The position numbers and the translations under genes are program-made. 64,000 nucleotides of DNA, from NCBI GenBank assembly GCA_017590115.1, contig JAGGNK010006892.1, positions 15,539,736-15,603,735 of the forward strand. The letters run 5' to 3'. Positions 11,351-24,594 of this stretch are shown in pieces. The notes beneath the pieces are model-generated. The model was not told the DNA's origin, did not search any database, and saw only the letters and a list, made by a program, of their open reading frames with translations. Numbering within the stretch: the stretch's first letter is position 1; every line of letters begins with the position of its first letter. Source of the stretch: Montifringilla adamsi (taxonomy: Eukaryota; Chordata; Aves; Passeriformes; Passeridae).

Positions 11351-13626
11351 ATAATAATTTAAAATTAACTAAGAAAAAAGTGTTATCAAGATATTTTCAG
11401 CAGCATTGTACTTGTTTTTCTATGATAATATTTCTAAATAGTCACCAAAATGTTGGTTCCTACAGAGAACTGGAAATAGTAATTGCACAGTATGGTGATC
11501 TTACAGTCTGTCTGGAAAAAAATCGAGAGATAAATAATTATGCAAGACGTAAGAGTTACAGCATCAAAACCTGAATTAATTTCTGATTCTGGCAGACATT
11601 TATTTGCAAGCTTAAGGAAATAACAAGGGGTTTTTTCTGTGTTTAGTTTTAAATAATCTAGATGGTTGGATTTGTTATATCCATATGTTTGAAAACACTA
11701 ATACTATTCCTCCTAAAAGTAAGCAAGAAAAATCACCAAAACATTCCAGATCAAGCATCAATAAAAAGAAAAGTTCAAACACAATTTGAGTTTTTTTGAA
11801 GATGGTTCAGGTAAGTTTTCCCTAAACTTTGCTACACAGATTTGTAATTGGATACCTGGATGACTTTTTCAGTGTCACACATGCTCTTGAGTGCAGAATG
11901 AGATGGTGTGGCTCCTTAGGTTCTTGATTCTCATAACAGCAAGAAATTCACTTTCCATTTTTCCTGTTCTTCTTCTCATTGCCCTTTGGCAAAAACCCTC
12001 AGGACAGTTAGAGAAACAGAAATTTTTCTTACTTGGGTTATACAATCTTTCTAGGACTGAACAGACTGTTCTGACAACATTCGCATTGGCAGTGGACAGA
12101 AAGAGAGTTCTTCTGACCAAGAAAAAGTCTGAATACCATCTATTCATGGTGTTCTCTTTGCCTCCAGTGTCAGAGACAAGACAACCAGCCTTGCCTGAGC
12201 CCACCTATCCTTGCCCTGCTTTGACTGGGGAGAACATGGGCTCCCTGTCTTCTGTTCCTCTTGAACCTCTGCCTGACCCACAGGCCCAGCAGTGGTATCC
12301 TGCTAAGAAGATGCTCTTCACACATCTTGAAGGGTCTTTCCAACATTACATATTTTCTTCAGTGTCCTCACCCAACCACAAGGAAAAAGGAGCTTGATGG
12401 GGTCCTGACCTCAGGCTGTGCCACAAGAGCTCTGGCATTCCCCTGGACCTGCAGGACAGAGAGGCCTTCTGCTTACCCCAGTAAGGTGACACCAGCCAAA
12501 TTGAGCAGGTGTTGAGGACCGTGGCACTGAAAGGCACAGCATCCTGGCACCACTGACAAACAACTAAATCCACTCGTTGCATTTGGCTTTATTCCGTTTG
12601 TGAATGTAGGAACCATGATCCAGCCATATTTTGAGAAAATGCCTTAAGGGTTCAGGGTCTCATGCTGCTTTCTCTACATCACTTCCATTTCCCCTCAGGG
12701 CACCCATTCTTGCACGGACACTTGCCCCCTAATCTTTTAAAGCACTTCTGGGGTGCTTTTCTGTACTCTCTCCATTGTCTCAGCCCCTGTAGTATTTCAT
12801 GCCCAAGGGTTTTGTAGAGAATTCCACTTTCTCCCTGAGTTTTCTTGGTTTGTTTTTGCTCCTGAGGAATTTGGGATAGGTCAGTTATCCTCTCTAGGTA
12901 CAAGAGACAGAAATATTCTTTCCAGACAGGAGACAGGACATCAGCTGAAATCACATAACCCCATTCCTCAATATTTTCACCTGGTTTTAGATATCTCATG
13001 GCTTGGAGTATAAGCTGCTCTCATACTTGTGGAGATTTTTTGCATGAAACAATCAGATTTCAAACTGAGTTTCTTTTCTGCTCCATTCACTACATCACCA
13101 GGCTCCTCGTCTGGATTGCATGTTGGATGAGACTGGATTTCTTTTCTTTTTTTATGTTTCACTTCCCTGCCTCATTCTTATGCCTAAAAATTCTCCAGGG
13201 GCAGCAAGTCTACAAGACTTTAATGAGGAGACTAGTCTTGGATGGGGCAAATGTTTTGTAACCTAGTGGTTAAATGTTTGACCTAATGCTCAAAATTAGG
13301 TAGAGAATTGGGTAGAAAAAAATGTGTCTATATAAACTAAAATTCCTTTGCACTGCAGGGAGAACATCAGGAGGGGTTCATAGGGGAAAAGGCCTTTTTT
13401 CACCATGGTCATATTTTTGTGTTAATTCTATTTGTTCCAAAATCTAATTTTATAGGGAATCTGATATTTTAATTCTATATTTATCTGAGCTTAATGGTTA
13501 CTAGTAGATTGCAGTCCTAATCTTGAGAATTTGCTCTTGCTTTTAACTATTGCTTGCATGCCATCTTCTTGTTCCATATGTCTTTTACTCAAAGTGCCTA
13601 TTATTATAGCATGAGGAAAGCTGTTT

Positions 13627-13665
13627 CCCCCCCCCCTTCAGCTGTATAATATGGGTATATATATA
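13627..13665. repeat. C10 homopolymer followed by TA repeat
   Basis: A run of ten C residues (13627-13636) is followed about 20 bp later by a short GGTATATATATAATC segment. It is simple low-complexity sequence. Confidence 0.75.
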
Positions 13666-15743
13666 ATCTTCATATACATTAATAACTTTTAAAAAATCAT
13701 CTCAGACACAATTTTGAATGGCTTTGCTTGAGTTTTTAACAAAAGAAAATAAATATATGTAGTAAAAAAGTGTTACACCCTTTAGCAATAGGTAGAGGTA
13801 CAAAGGGGCTGTGAGTTGAATGTGTGAAGCACTACTGTGAAGGAACCAACACCAAAAAATATTCATATTCTCCATGCAGTGATACCACCTGTGCCGCTGA
13901 GAATGCCATGGAAAATATGGTGATTTGGTTACTGGCCCAGTCCATGGATTTTCAAAAGAATATTTTAGCTCATGTGAATGTTCTCAGAGCAGTTCCTTGT
14001 ATAACACACCTGCCTAAGGCTGCTCCCATGCAGAAATACTTGAGTGAGTATGCCCGCAGTTTGTAATGGGCTATTCATAGAAAAACTCGCAGCTGAAATA
14101 TGAGGTTTAAACCTTTTGCTGCTCTTTGAAGGAACCCAAATTCTTCTAAAAGCTCCTTGGCCCATGTATAGAATTACCTATAGGAAAAAAAAAGAAGGTG
14201 GTAGATACATTACGCACAGATTTTTCAGAAAGACTACTGCATTGACATATAGAGAATATACTGGCTGAGCCTTCTCATACAGACAGAAAAAAATTGTTTC
14301 CCTGTGACTTTTTGTATTTATTATCAGCTTCACCTTGGGAGTCCAAGTTATTTTTTAATACTTCTACAATTTGTTTCTTTTCAAGAGTGGGGGAAGGATG
14401 GAATGAAGGAGATTACTTTTGATATTTATATTATTTTTACTGCACATGTGATTTTGTCAAGCTGTAAATTCCTTGCTAAATTTTTTAAATCCCTCTGATG
14501 TCTGACAAGGAGTTGGAAAAATATAAATGTTAAATTTTATGGGTTTTTTCCGTGTTACTATAGTCTGCAGTTCTATTATAAACTGTCATCTGTAATATAA
14601 TCAAAGGAAAATTGGTAGGAAACCTTATTGTAGTCCAAGGAACATTCCTTTTTACATGAATTCACTGACTTTAATAGGATTTAGACTGTCTGGCTCAACC
14701 TGGAACTTTTAGAAAACTTTAGGAAAGATTGAGTCAGAAAAGAACTGGCTTGTTTATGGGATGTCCCCTAAACCTACCTTGATTTACAGTGATATATAAT
14801 GTCAAAAAAGTTACTTCCCTATTGAGTCAGAGCCTTTCAATCACTAAAAATGTGTCTATGTCATCCCTAGTGCAGTACTTGTAACTTTCTTATTGCCAGC
14901 CGACACCACTGTCAGTTTCTAGCTTAAAAAACTAGTAGCAAGTTAAGAGTTGTAAAGGGTTGCTTCTTTCTCTTTGCTTTCCTGTCACTGGTTGGTTTCT
15001 GGACACAGCTTGCTATTCGCATTTGTACTGAGAGCAGCACGAGGGAGTGTTTGCCCTGGGCCAGGAAAGCTGGGATGGTTTGAATACAGAATAAAGCTGC
15101 TGTCTTTGCAGGAAAAGCAAAGGTGGAAAGGAATCCCTTACCCAATAGCTGTTCTGGCCTGTTCTGGCAAGACTGACCTCTGTCTTCCCCGTCTGGATGG
15201 TGTGGGATATCAGGACTTGCTTTTCCAAGGACATGAACTGGGACATGGACTTCTGCCAAGGGCCCAAACCCAACCAGACCACAGACCTCATAACAGAAGA
15301 AGGTGCTTGCTCCTGATCTCACTGTGAGCCAATACACAGCCACCCATACAAGAAGCAGAGATGTTGGAGCTGGCTGAGTTTGAAGGACCCAGACCCTGAT
15401 TCTATGACACAGCAAGGTGTGCCAGGAGCTGCTGTCTTGAATGCACATGTTATTATGGATAAAAACCAAGAGTTTTTAAATAGAGGAGAATAGAGGGAAA
15501 AGCTAGGTTCTGCCTTGCCCATCTGAATGACCGGAGCATTCCTCTTGCTTGCAAGCTAATCTGGATTCAAAACGCAACATTGTGAAGACACGCTAGGAGG
15601 GATGCTCAGGGATGTTGGGGAGCTGGATCCAGGCCTGAGGCAGTGCCCTAGTTACAGGGCTGTCATGTCATCACTGGGTGCTGTGTTTATGAACCATATG
15701 TTCTATATCTGATGGGGCAGGTGAGATCAGTGAGATGCAGGAG

Positions 15744-16232
15744 ATCACAGAATTACAGAACAAGAAGTGTTGAAAGGGACCTTGTAAGGTCAGCTCGTCC
15801 AAGCCCCCTGCTCAAGCAGGGTCAGCAACAGCCAGTTGCCAGGACCATGTCCAGATGGATTTGGAATATCTCCTAGACCAGAGAGCCCACAACCTCTTTG
15901 GGCAACCTACCCCAATGCCTGATCACCCTCGCAGGAAAATTGTGTCCTGATGTTGAGACGGAATCTCCCATGTTTAAATGTGTGCCCATAGCCCCTTCTC
16001 TTGTCACTGCGTTCCACTGACAAGGGGCTGGCTCCCTCATCTTCATTCTCTCCCTTCAGGTACTTATATACACTGATAAAATCCACCTGAGTATTTCTTC
16101 TCCAGGTTGGAAATTTCTAGCTCTCACATCCTCTTCGGCTATGAAAGACCCTCCCAGTCCCTGTATCAACTTTGTGGTCTTTCACTGGATTTGCTCCAGT
16201 AAATCCCATTCCCACTAGGTCCCCAGGCTTTC
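15744..16232 (-). mobile_element. CR1 LINE 3' fragment (about 490 bp)
   Basis: This is the longest CR1 copy in the window. The plus strand carries the reverse complement of the CR1 3' end: ATCACAGAATTACAGAA, then 'ttgaaagggacctt', 'ccaagccccctgctcaagcagg' in broken form, 'gatttggaatatctcc', 'gagagcccacaacctctttgggcaacct' in similar broken form, and 'cactggatttgctccagta' near the distal end. The order matches CR1 3' sequence upstream of the terminal repeats. It is 5'-truncated, contains indels and stops, and is a dead copy. It lacks a clean terminal ATTCTATGAT pair, which suggests age or divergence at the tail. Confidence 0.92.
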
Positions 16233-16422
16233 AGCCAAAGAGACAGAAACATGACTTCATTGATTGCTCACCTTCTGAATGGGTCTGAGTTTCTCATACT
16301 GTCATGAAGAGAAATCCTGAAGTTTGTCTGGCAGAAGTTTCTGTGGGTTTTCAAAGGTACTGGAAATCTCTCTCTAGTTTCAGGAAACTTTGGTTATTTT
16401 AGGCCGATGGAATTGTTCCCCC

Positions 16423-16445
16423 TTTTTTTTTTTTTTTTTTTTTTT
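16423..16445. repeat. T23 homopolymer
   Basis: Twenty-three consecutive T residues about 190 bp beyond the CR1 fragment. CR1 elements do not end in poly(A), so this is probably an independent homopolymer rather than part of that element. Confidence 0.9.
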
Positions 16446-17200
16446 ACCCACCCAGTGCCAGGGACCTACATTTTGGTGAGTACTACCTTTTGCTGGAGCA
16501 CCTAACTAGAAAATTCGACTTGGTGGGCTGTGTTTCACACAAAGCATGAATCAGGAGAAAACAGATACCAGCCCACAGAGGAGAAGCAGGAGGCAAAGAG
16601 ATAGTATTGGTCTGCAGGTTTGGTCTGCCAGTGTCTAAGTTCTTTCATGTCCGGGTCATTCCCTGAAACTTAGACAGGTTCAGCAGTAGCTGGAGAACAC
16701 TGTTATCAGGTGCTGTGTTTGTTGCTTTCAGAGGTCAGCAAAATCCTGACCCTTAAAATGTTCCTCCATAAACTGAGTGCTGCATTTACAATTGCAATTT
16801 ACATGAGACTGGGGTCTTTACAGAATCACTCTGGTTTCTAAGAAATTTCTTTTAAAATCCACTTATTAGCATAAAGCTACTAAACAAGGACATTTAAGAC
16901 AGCAGCACTTTTTAAACTTACTTACTTTTAAAACTTATTATCCGTTGGACTGAAAATTAATACCATTTTTATGTACTACCATAGTTAGCCAGTCCCCCCC
17001 AAAACTCATATGTATTTTTCTCTTAGCTTTTCCTATGTATTTTACACTCAAGATTTTATTTTCTTGCACTTTGAATTATAGTGTTTCCATTTTTCTTTTA
17101 AATAAACATCCTTTGCTTTTCTATTAGCACTAGACTTGCAGTCTCATTCCCATTAATTTATTTCATTGCTTCCTTAATTTTTCAGTTGTGCTACAGCAGC

Positions 17201-17228
17201 TAGTTTTCCTATAGAAGTAGGAAAACTA
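17201..17228. repeat. Perfect 11-bp inverted repeat (hairpin)
   Basis: Arm TAGTTTTCCTA (17201-17211) is the exact reverse complement of TAGGAAAACTA (17218-17228), with a 6-base loop TAGAAG. A partial echo, TTTCCATATAGAAGTA, follows at about 17243-17258. The arms are too short and AT-rich for a typical pre-miRNA. It is not followed by a T run, and this is a eukaryotic context, so it is not called a terminator. Confidence 0.8.
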
Positions 17229-17254
17229 CTTTCCTTTCTAGATTTCCATATAGA

Positions 17255-17460
17255 AGTAAAGTATAGATTATATAAATATAGATTGTATAATAAATCACAT
17301 GAATACATTATTTTACTATAAAATATAAAGTCTTTATAGAGAATATAAATATAGAGAATTTAAAATATTAATGTTTTATAAAGGTATAAACCACACATAT
17401 AATATGTATATATAGATTATATAAATATAGACAACTATAATTCATACATGTATATGTGGT
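17255..17460. repeat. AT-rich degenerate repeat block
   Basis: The phrase TATAGATTATATAAATATAG appears near 17262-17281 and again near 17411-17430. Between the copies are many related ATATAAAG and ATAGAGAAT words. The pattern suggests local slippage or duplication in AT-rich DNA rather than a dispersed element. Confidence 0.7.
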
Positions 17461-18880
17461 ATATGGCTCTCAGGGAAACTGAGTGCTTGCTTCCATAATC
17501 CTTGCAGGCCTTGCCAGCTGAGTGGCCTTGGGTCTCTATGACCAAATGAGGTGCTAGGAACAGGAGAGGTGTGATTCATTTGCTCCTTACAGCCCCTGTC
17601 TCTGGGTGTTGGAAACAGCCATTGGGTCAGGATTCATCCCACCCATCTGTAGCTGTTTGTACAGTGCAGGAGCTGCATCTCAGCTGGTCAGAGGAGAAAG
17701 AGAGGCTCAGTAACAAGACAGAGGTATCTGTAGATGATATACAAAGACATCCTGCCTGCCCTCTGCCAGATGAGTGAAGACTTCACATCTTCTATGGGCC
17801 CAGTGTCATACCTACCAGTCCCATATAGATATCCTGGATGCCTCAGGGCATTTAATGTGGAATGAGGTACATAAATCCCTTCAGATTCCTTTATGGCAGA
17901 ATTTGAAGATAGAACCTAGAATAGCTTGGGAGTATTATCCCCTAGAAACGCTGATTTCTTCTATTTTTCCATCACAGGAGTCTCAACATGGGGCTCAGGC
18001 AAGTGGATGTCAGCAGTACTCACTTTACTCCAAGCTCCTGAGGCCATTTTCAGCAGAAGGGGTGAAGACCTGCTAGGGCTCCTCACAGCTGGTACAGATA
18101 CACCCAGCAGTGGTGGGAGACTCATCCCTTCCAAATCAGCAGGTGGAGGCCAGGAAAGGCTCCTGAGGATACCTGGGTTGGCAATAGATGTTGATGATAA
18201 GGCAAATGAATCCTGCTGCCAGCTGCTATGTGTCTCCAGGCTGCTGACCCTAGATGTCCATTGCCTGTAATGGGAGCTTGGGCATTTAGCTCATGTATAG
18301 ACATCAAATTGTGTTTTGGACTAGAGATGAATCCCATTTCTAAATTCAGGTGACATAAATTGGCTTAGAGTTGGCTTCTAGCAATCAGCTTTTTTCTCTT
18401 GCCTTGTTTTTCTCTTTTTCTTGCCACAGCTGGAGCTATAGCCACAAGCACAGCATTAGGGAGAGGGTGGACATGCTTTCCACTCCTCATCTGTGCATAA
18501 CAGAGCAAGCAAGAGAGGTTACTGAGCTGTCACCCCTAACAAACCACAGGTAACGTGTTATGCCAGATATATCTACTTATGATATGATAAAAAATTGTCA
18601 TATGTTACTCCACTTCACTTACAGTACACGTGATGACCTGTTATTCATGTGTGCCCTTTTCAGAGGCACAGGCTTTAAAAGAATTATTGGAGTAGAGCTC
18701 CCAAGAGGTAATTTCAGGTACTGGTTCTGTAACTGTTCAAAGTGGGTCCACAGTATTTCTCTTCTAAACTTTTTGCAGCAGGGGAGAACAGTGACCCACT
18801 TCAGTTCCATATTCCCTTTCCATCACCTCTACCATATCAATAAGAAGATGTGGTGTAGCACTGCCAGCAACATCTGCAGG

Positions 18881-18895
18881 AAAAAAAAAAAAAAA
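18881..18895. repeat. A15 homopolymer
   Basis: Fifteen consecutive A residues following CATCTGCAGG. No retrocopy signature was recognised upstream. Confidence 0.85.
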
Positions 18896-20977
18896 GATTG
18901 CTACAACTCACACTTCATGAAACATTATAGTGGAAAAGAAAATGTTTTCCAAACCACCTTGAGGTTCTGGAGTTAATTCATCATTAAGCATGGGAGACAT
19001 GGGCATTGCAGACTCCTGCATTGTTTCCATCATGGAACACCCTAGGTTTTGCAGTCTCCCAGCATGGAAAGCCACACAATCAGACATCAGTGTGTATATT
19101 TTAGTTTGTGCATTTACTAAGTATTCATCACCTACTTAAAATCAAGCAAACTAAAACAAAATACAACACAGGGCACTAATTTGATAGTGGGCTGTTAACC
19201 AAAGACATGCCATGCTTCTAAGATTCACTTTCTGGCTCAGCATGAGCTAGTTTTACCACTCATATCAATCAAACTACAGGATCAACACCTGAAATGGGAA
19301 AGATAATTATGCTGGCTGCACTGTAGCTGTTACCTTTCATGCTAGTAGTTGTTAATAAGAGGAGTGAGGTTTGAATCGTAGAAACTAAGACAAGGGTACA
19401 AAACCCAATTTTTTTTAAAAAAGCTCTGAGATGACCCAATTACATGCCAGACCACTGGGAAGAAAGAAATAAAAGAATTGAGCACTTCAGTTTTACCAAG
19501 CCTACTAGACAATATAATTTTTATCCTGGTGTCACAGAATAGCTCTTAAAAGAATATGGCATCATTCTCTTACGTTGCAATAGCAAGAAATCCTAAAAAA
19601 ATGCCTATTGCTTGGACAAAAAATGATGGGGGGAGAAACTGGAGAATTGGAACACGTGCAGAAACAAAGCAGTCACAGGTGTAGGGCACAAATCTGTGCT
19701 TGGCAATCTATCTGAGGTGGCTGTTCCTGGGGACATTGGTCCTGCACAGAGTAGATGTGAGCAGATCCACACAAATGGCTCAGAGGGCCATGATCTCGTC
19801 CCAGAGCAGGGTAACATGAGAGCTTGTGTAGGACCTGAGTTTTTTACAGCTCAAGCTCTCACTGGCTGATTAAAGCTTTCGCTGACCTTTGTTCTCAACA
19901 GATTGCAAAAACTTATCTTTTTTTAATCTCTCCTTAGCATTTCATACTCTGGTTCTCTTTTAGTTCTGTACAAAATTCTATGCTTGTAAATGGAAAACTA
20001 CCTGCCAATAAGGCACATTTCTGTTTTCTGTAATCTCTGATTTATAATAACTCCTCTTCACTCAGGCACACCAGCGATGGAGCATTACTGGCACTCAGAA
20101 ACCAGAGATTCAAATCTTCTCAGTTATTTATCACTTAGTGTTATAACTGCAGTGGGTGTGTTTTTGAATTGTTCCTCTCATTGAAACATTTAATACAGTG
20201 AATTATCTCCTCTAAAGAGACTGGAACATCGTGGCAGTTATTTGACAACTGAGGGGCTGTAGCAACATTCAAAGCATATGTTAAGCCTTGCTGTTCAATT
20301 AGTATGCCAAATGGCAGCTCAAAATTTAACATGAGTTTAGTGCTTAGTCTGGGGATTAACTGGGAAAGTATGGTTTGGAAATGTCCACAGATAGGAGGAA
20401 TAAAAGGAAATTCCAAAAAAACAAGAAGCAGATGGTGTCCAGAGAGGTCTGGATTTTTCTACTGTAATGAAAGATGGACAGTTCCTGTGACCACATGGTA
20501 GCCATTGGTTATGAAAATTCAGAATCTTTGTAATTGAATTACTGGCAAAGAATTACTCAAAAACCTGGGAATTTAAGACAAGCTATCCAACCCTTAGATT
20601 CTCTCCTTTCCTGCAGTCATTCCTGTGAGAAACAGCATGCCTGCAATTCCACTGGGTTCTACAAAACCTCTATTCTCTCAGGCATAATAGGAATCAACCT
20701 TTTTCATTATTACTAGAGCACTGTTCAAATGTGATTATAATAAATTCAAACAGAAATACAGCTCATTAATGTGAAGTGCCTACCAAGAGGTAACTACATA
20801 CATTTAAATACAGATCTGAATGGAAGGGATTCAATTTGAAAACTTCTTTGGATGTCAGTAATATTTGAATTTCACCTTCCACTACTTCTTCAATAAGTCT
20901 CCTTTAAAAATGTTTGCTAAAATAAAAGCATGCCATTTTTTTGTTCTAGGTTTTTTTGTTTTTTTTTTTCCTGAAAA

Positions 20978-21390
20978 TCACAGAATGACAGAATCATAGA
21001 ATATCCTGAGTTGGAAGAGTCATCAGTATCATCAAATTCAACTCCTGGCTCTCTGAAGGACACCCCAGGAACTGCATCACATGCCTGAAAGCATTGTCCA
21101 AACACTTCTTCGGTTCCATCAGACTGGTGCTCTGACCACTTCCCTGGGGAGCCTGTTCCAGTGCCCAGCCACCCTCTGGGTGAAGAATCTTTCCCCAATA
21201 TCTAATCGAAACCTCCCTGACACAGCTTCAGGCCGTTCCCTCAGGTCCTGTCACTGGCACCACAGAGAAGAGATCAGCGCCTGCCCCTTCTCTTCCCCTC
21301 ATGAGAAAGTTGCTGACCGCAATGAGGTCTTCCCTCAATCTCCTCTTCTCCAGGCTGAAAGAACCAAGTGTCCTCAGCTGCTCCTCTTAT
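20978..21390 (-). mobile_element. CR1 LINE 3' fragment (about 410 bp)
   Basis: The plus strand begins TCACAGAATGACAGAATC followed by ATAGAAT, the reverse complement of the CR1 terminal ATTCTATGATTCTGTCATTCTGTGA-type repeats. It continues with 'ttggaagagtcatcagtatcatc' in variant form, 'gggagcctgttccagtgcc', 'ccctctgggtgaagaa', 'ctgtcactggcaccacagag' and 'tcctcttctccaggctgaa', all in CR1 order. The preserved terminal repeats mark the true 3' end at about 20978. It is 5'-truncated and carries a shortened frame only. Confidence 0.95.
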
Positions 21391-23137
21391 GAAATTAAAT
21401 TGTTGAAATCAAGTTTTTAAATAATTCAGAATATCTTTCCTACCTGTTTGTTCCCATTGAAATGAATGGAAGTCATATATTTGAAGCATTACCTTGTCTG
21501 ATTAAGGCTGGCAGATATCAGAAAATAACTATTTCTGGACTACAAGCATAAATGTTCAAATTTAGTTCAAAAAGGCCTTTCTGCCAAGTTATAAATTCTC
21601 AGACATTGTTGTTTATGTTTGAAAAGCTGACATACTCTTCAGATCCATGTCTCAAATGCAATGCTATTTCTATAGGTTTAAAGAATAAACTTTATTTATC
21701 AAACACAGTAATTAATCATGCCTCTTTTCTGGATGTAAATGTAGATGTCACTCATGTCAATGAGCAAGGGGACATTCATGGCTTTAGCTGTAGAACAATA
21801 GAAACCTGAAAATGACTGTGCTTATTGTCTGTGAAACAATGAAAAACTGTGGTAGGTACATTTTACAGTCATGTCATAAAACATATCTGAGTAAGAACAC
21901 ATGCTTTTTTGATCATTAGGGTTTTTCCAACTGGATGAGCCAAACTGCACAATACTGTAGAATTTACTTTGATTTCTATAATGAATCACTAAAACAATCC
22001 CACAAGGCTATCCAATGTAATAAAAGATTAACTATTTCCTAGTACAGAGTCATGTTTATGGAGATGTGCCAGTAAGTTCTCTAATTCAGTCTAGCAGAAA
22101 TGTACCTCAGGCTTTAGAGCAGATATTTACTTTAATTCCAACTCTTCCTTTCATGACATGTGTGGTTGCAACCTCTATTAGGTTTCCATGCATCACTGTG
22201 TCTCATGAGACATGGCAAAAATTGTAGTGACACAACAAAAACTAAACTGAAACCTGCTGGTCCCATTTAGAAATTTTGCCACAGATGTAAAATAAGTACA
22301 TTTTGAAGCAATATATGAAATCTTGTCTATTGCAAGAAAAAAAAAATCCTTCTTCACATATATATTCACTGTGTCTTTAAAAATAAAATCTATTCCCATG
22401 AGACCAAAGAATCCTACAGAACTACTTACAAAATACTTTTTGTTTACAATCTGGGAGGAAGAATTTCCTCCCATTTTACTACTAAGAAGAGTGAATTTTA
22501 CTACTTCATGTATTTATCCCTTCTACAGAGAGGAAGCTAAGCTTCCCAAATAACTGTGTGGTTCAGTGCCTATTCTGAGCTCATTATTTTGGTTTTCAAT
22601 CTCAAAAGTGATTTGTCTGATGAGAACAATGTTTCCTCTAAGGAGGAGATAACATGCTACCTGTGGCTTTGCAAATCAAGAGAGGAAAATGAAGACAGAG
22701 ATGTATGGCAGCTCTCAGGACAGGAGTGTGGTTTCTTCTTGGTTTTTTGCTTGCTGTGTTTAAGTTACATTTAATGAATTACCACAGAGGGGAAAGAATT
22801 AGTGTTAATGATACGAATGAATACAGTTTTCTTGATAGAACTAGAAGATAAGACTTGTTTGCTTAAAATTCACTGGCAGAGGTTTAGCATATTTTACTCT
22901 TCGTGTTTCAGGAATTCTGTGCATCAGCTACAGCACAGCAGTCTAAATGCACACAGCAGCTTCCATATATGTTTGTTCCCAGCAGACTCCTGAATCAGCT
23001 TAAGCAATCATGCATATTTAATTAACTAAGATGTGCTACTGCTAAAATGCATTAAGAAAATATCTTTGTGACATAGCCCAGCAAAATCTGATGGTTTTAG
23101 GTGTGAGCTCCATTCCCATCAATGACATTATTTTTGA

Positions 23138-23187
23138 AGACAGTCTTTGGAGATCCCTTCCAGCCTGAACTATTCTATGATTCTATT
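23138..23187 (+). mobile_element. CR1 LINE terminal fragment (about 50 bp)
   Basis: The segment reads 'agtctttggagatcccttcc', then 'agcctgaac', and ends in TATTCTATGATTCTAT, the typical CR1 3' terminus in sense orientation. Only the last roughly 50 bp of the element were inserted or remain, an extreme 5' truncation that is common for CR1. Confidence 0.88.
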
Positions 23188-24577
23188 ACAGATTCATTTT
23201 TCATTTGAAGTATTAATATTGACTTAGTAATGTGCTTAAGAAGAGTAGCTGATTTGTCATTCAGTCCAGTTTCTCTATTTATATATAACTCCGGGTTCTA
23301 TTTTTGGATGGTCCTTTCAACCTCAGTGAAAACTTACATTGTTCTTCTAAAATTTGAGAACCAGATGTGGAACATGGCCCTTAGTTTGTGTTTGGCTTGT
23401 GTATTTCTAAAATTTCTGCGAAGTGAATATGTTAGTTTTAATTGAGAGTTAGTTGGATGTTATCTTAAATTCCAGAATCTGAATGAATGGGAAACTGTGA
23501 CTAGTTTAAATTCACCAAACAGCTGTTAGTCTGACTGATACAAACACTCTGTGGAAGCTGGGGTTGATGCTGGGAATTTTTTTCTGTCCTGCTTAATATA
23601 AATTAAAAGGACGTGAGCATCTTTGTAAACCAAAAGAACTATGACTTCTCAGAAAACCAAAACTGAAAATGAAAAAAGCATTCTGCTCTAAAAATGGCAG
23701 GGTAATCAAGACCTTATATTGATCTTGTATTTTCCCTGTTGTTAAAAGATAAATTCTCAAGGATCCAGTGCTGTCAAAAGCCCAAATGAACCAGTAATTA
23801 TTTTGCCATTTTGCCTGCAGGATCATAGTCAAAAAAATACATATTTGGAAAGAATAGTTGAAGCCTCAGTGTTTATTAGATGGTTTAAACGTGGTTTTGA
23901 TTTCATTTTTTGAGGGCAGAATTGGCTAAGATTAAATAGATTTAGGTTCAGCCTTTTATTTTGTGTCAGTATTCCTTGGAGAAATAGAAATTCAGTTGCT
24001 GGCTACTGAATTTCTATTAGCGCTGCTCTGCCTCTGCCTGTTCATACTCACCCACGAGACCACACCAAAACCAGAGACATCTGCTTCCTGTGGCACAGCA
24101 AACAGCTTTGGGCAGGAGGTGGAGTTAGGGCAGGGGTTCTTTTTCCCTCAAATTTCAAGGGAAGTATCCACCAGTGCTACATGCACAAGCAAATCATAGG
24201 GAAGAGAGACTGGACTCAGGGAAATATTGCCCCAGGCAGCTCTTTGTGCCAAAGCTGTGTTTGGAGGATGGCGTGCCTCCTTCAAATGGGACAGTTTCAG
24301 AAAAATCTTGAAGAGGTACTATCAGAATTTGGACCAAAATTCAGATGCAAGAAGAAAATAATCTTGAGGTAGCCCTACTCATTGCAAATAGAACTGATAT
24401 AAAGTGTGGGCCTTCATCAAGTAAAAGCAATCAAATAGATTTGCAAATTATTTAACATTCTTCTTCATGGGCTCAGTTTCAATGAAATGTGATCTGATGG
24501 TAGTATCTAAGTGAAGCCAGAGCTGAGGTGTGCAGAGGAATGTCTTCATGCAGTCTTTTATACTGAAGATAATGCTC

Positions 24578-24594
24578 AAAAAAAAAAAAAAAAA
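24578..24594. repeat. A17 homopolymer
   Basis: Seventeen consecutive A residues after AATGCTC, with no recognised retrocopy. Confidence 0.85.

Larger units (their letters stand above)
7336..15743. other. Unique non-coding sequence, no gene recognised
   Basis: No exon or RNA gene is recognisable. The largest frame (8813-9388, plus, 191 codons) has no family resemblance and runs through a 27-bp tandem duplication and a serine/cysteine/phenylalanine-rich tail typical of translated AT-rich DNA. A second large frame (minus, 14924-15469, 181 codons) overlaps a 117-codon plus-strand ORF and is equally featureless. The block holds two very long A tracts, an AT-rich zone near 10900-11350 and a C10 run at 13627-13636. 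Confidence 0.6.
16233..20977. other. Unique non-coding sequence, no gene recognised
   Basis: No coding exon or RNA gene could be supported. The block contains a T23 tract, a perfect inverted repeat with an AT-rich repetitive tail (17201-17460) and an A15 tract at 18881-18895. ORFs such as 17926-18270 (114 codons) and 18560-18976 (138 codons) show no recognisable domain, and the latter reads through the A tract as a polylysine run, which argues against coding. Confidence 0.6.

Noticed and set aside
12320..12350. Possible CR1 3' tail ('cttgaagggtctttccaaca')
   Set aside because: Only about 20 bases resemble the CR1 end, there is no terminal ATTCTATGAT repeat, and the upstream sequence does not match CR1.
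11891..12397. Plus-strand ORF of 168 codons with a hydrophobic start resembling a signal peptide
   Set aside because: The initial hydrophobic segment is suggestive, but no domain follows, an antisense ORF of 109 codons overlaps it, and no conserved motif is visible.
14924..15469. Minus-strand ORF of 181 codons
   Set aside because: Overlaps a 117-codon plus-strand ORF in the same DNA and shows no family resemblance; a locally GC-richer, stop-poor region explains both.
17201..17228. Hairpin as a microRNA precursor or transcription terminator
   Set aside because: An 11-bp stem is too short for a pre-miRNA, and hairpin terminators are not used by vertebrate RNA polymerase II.
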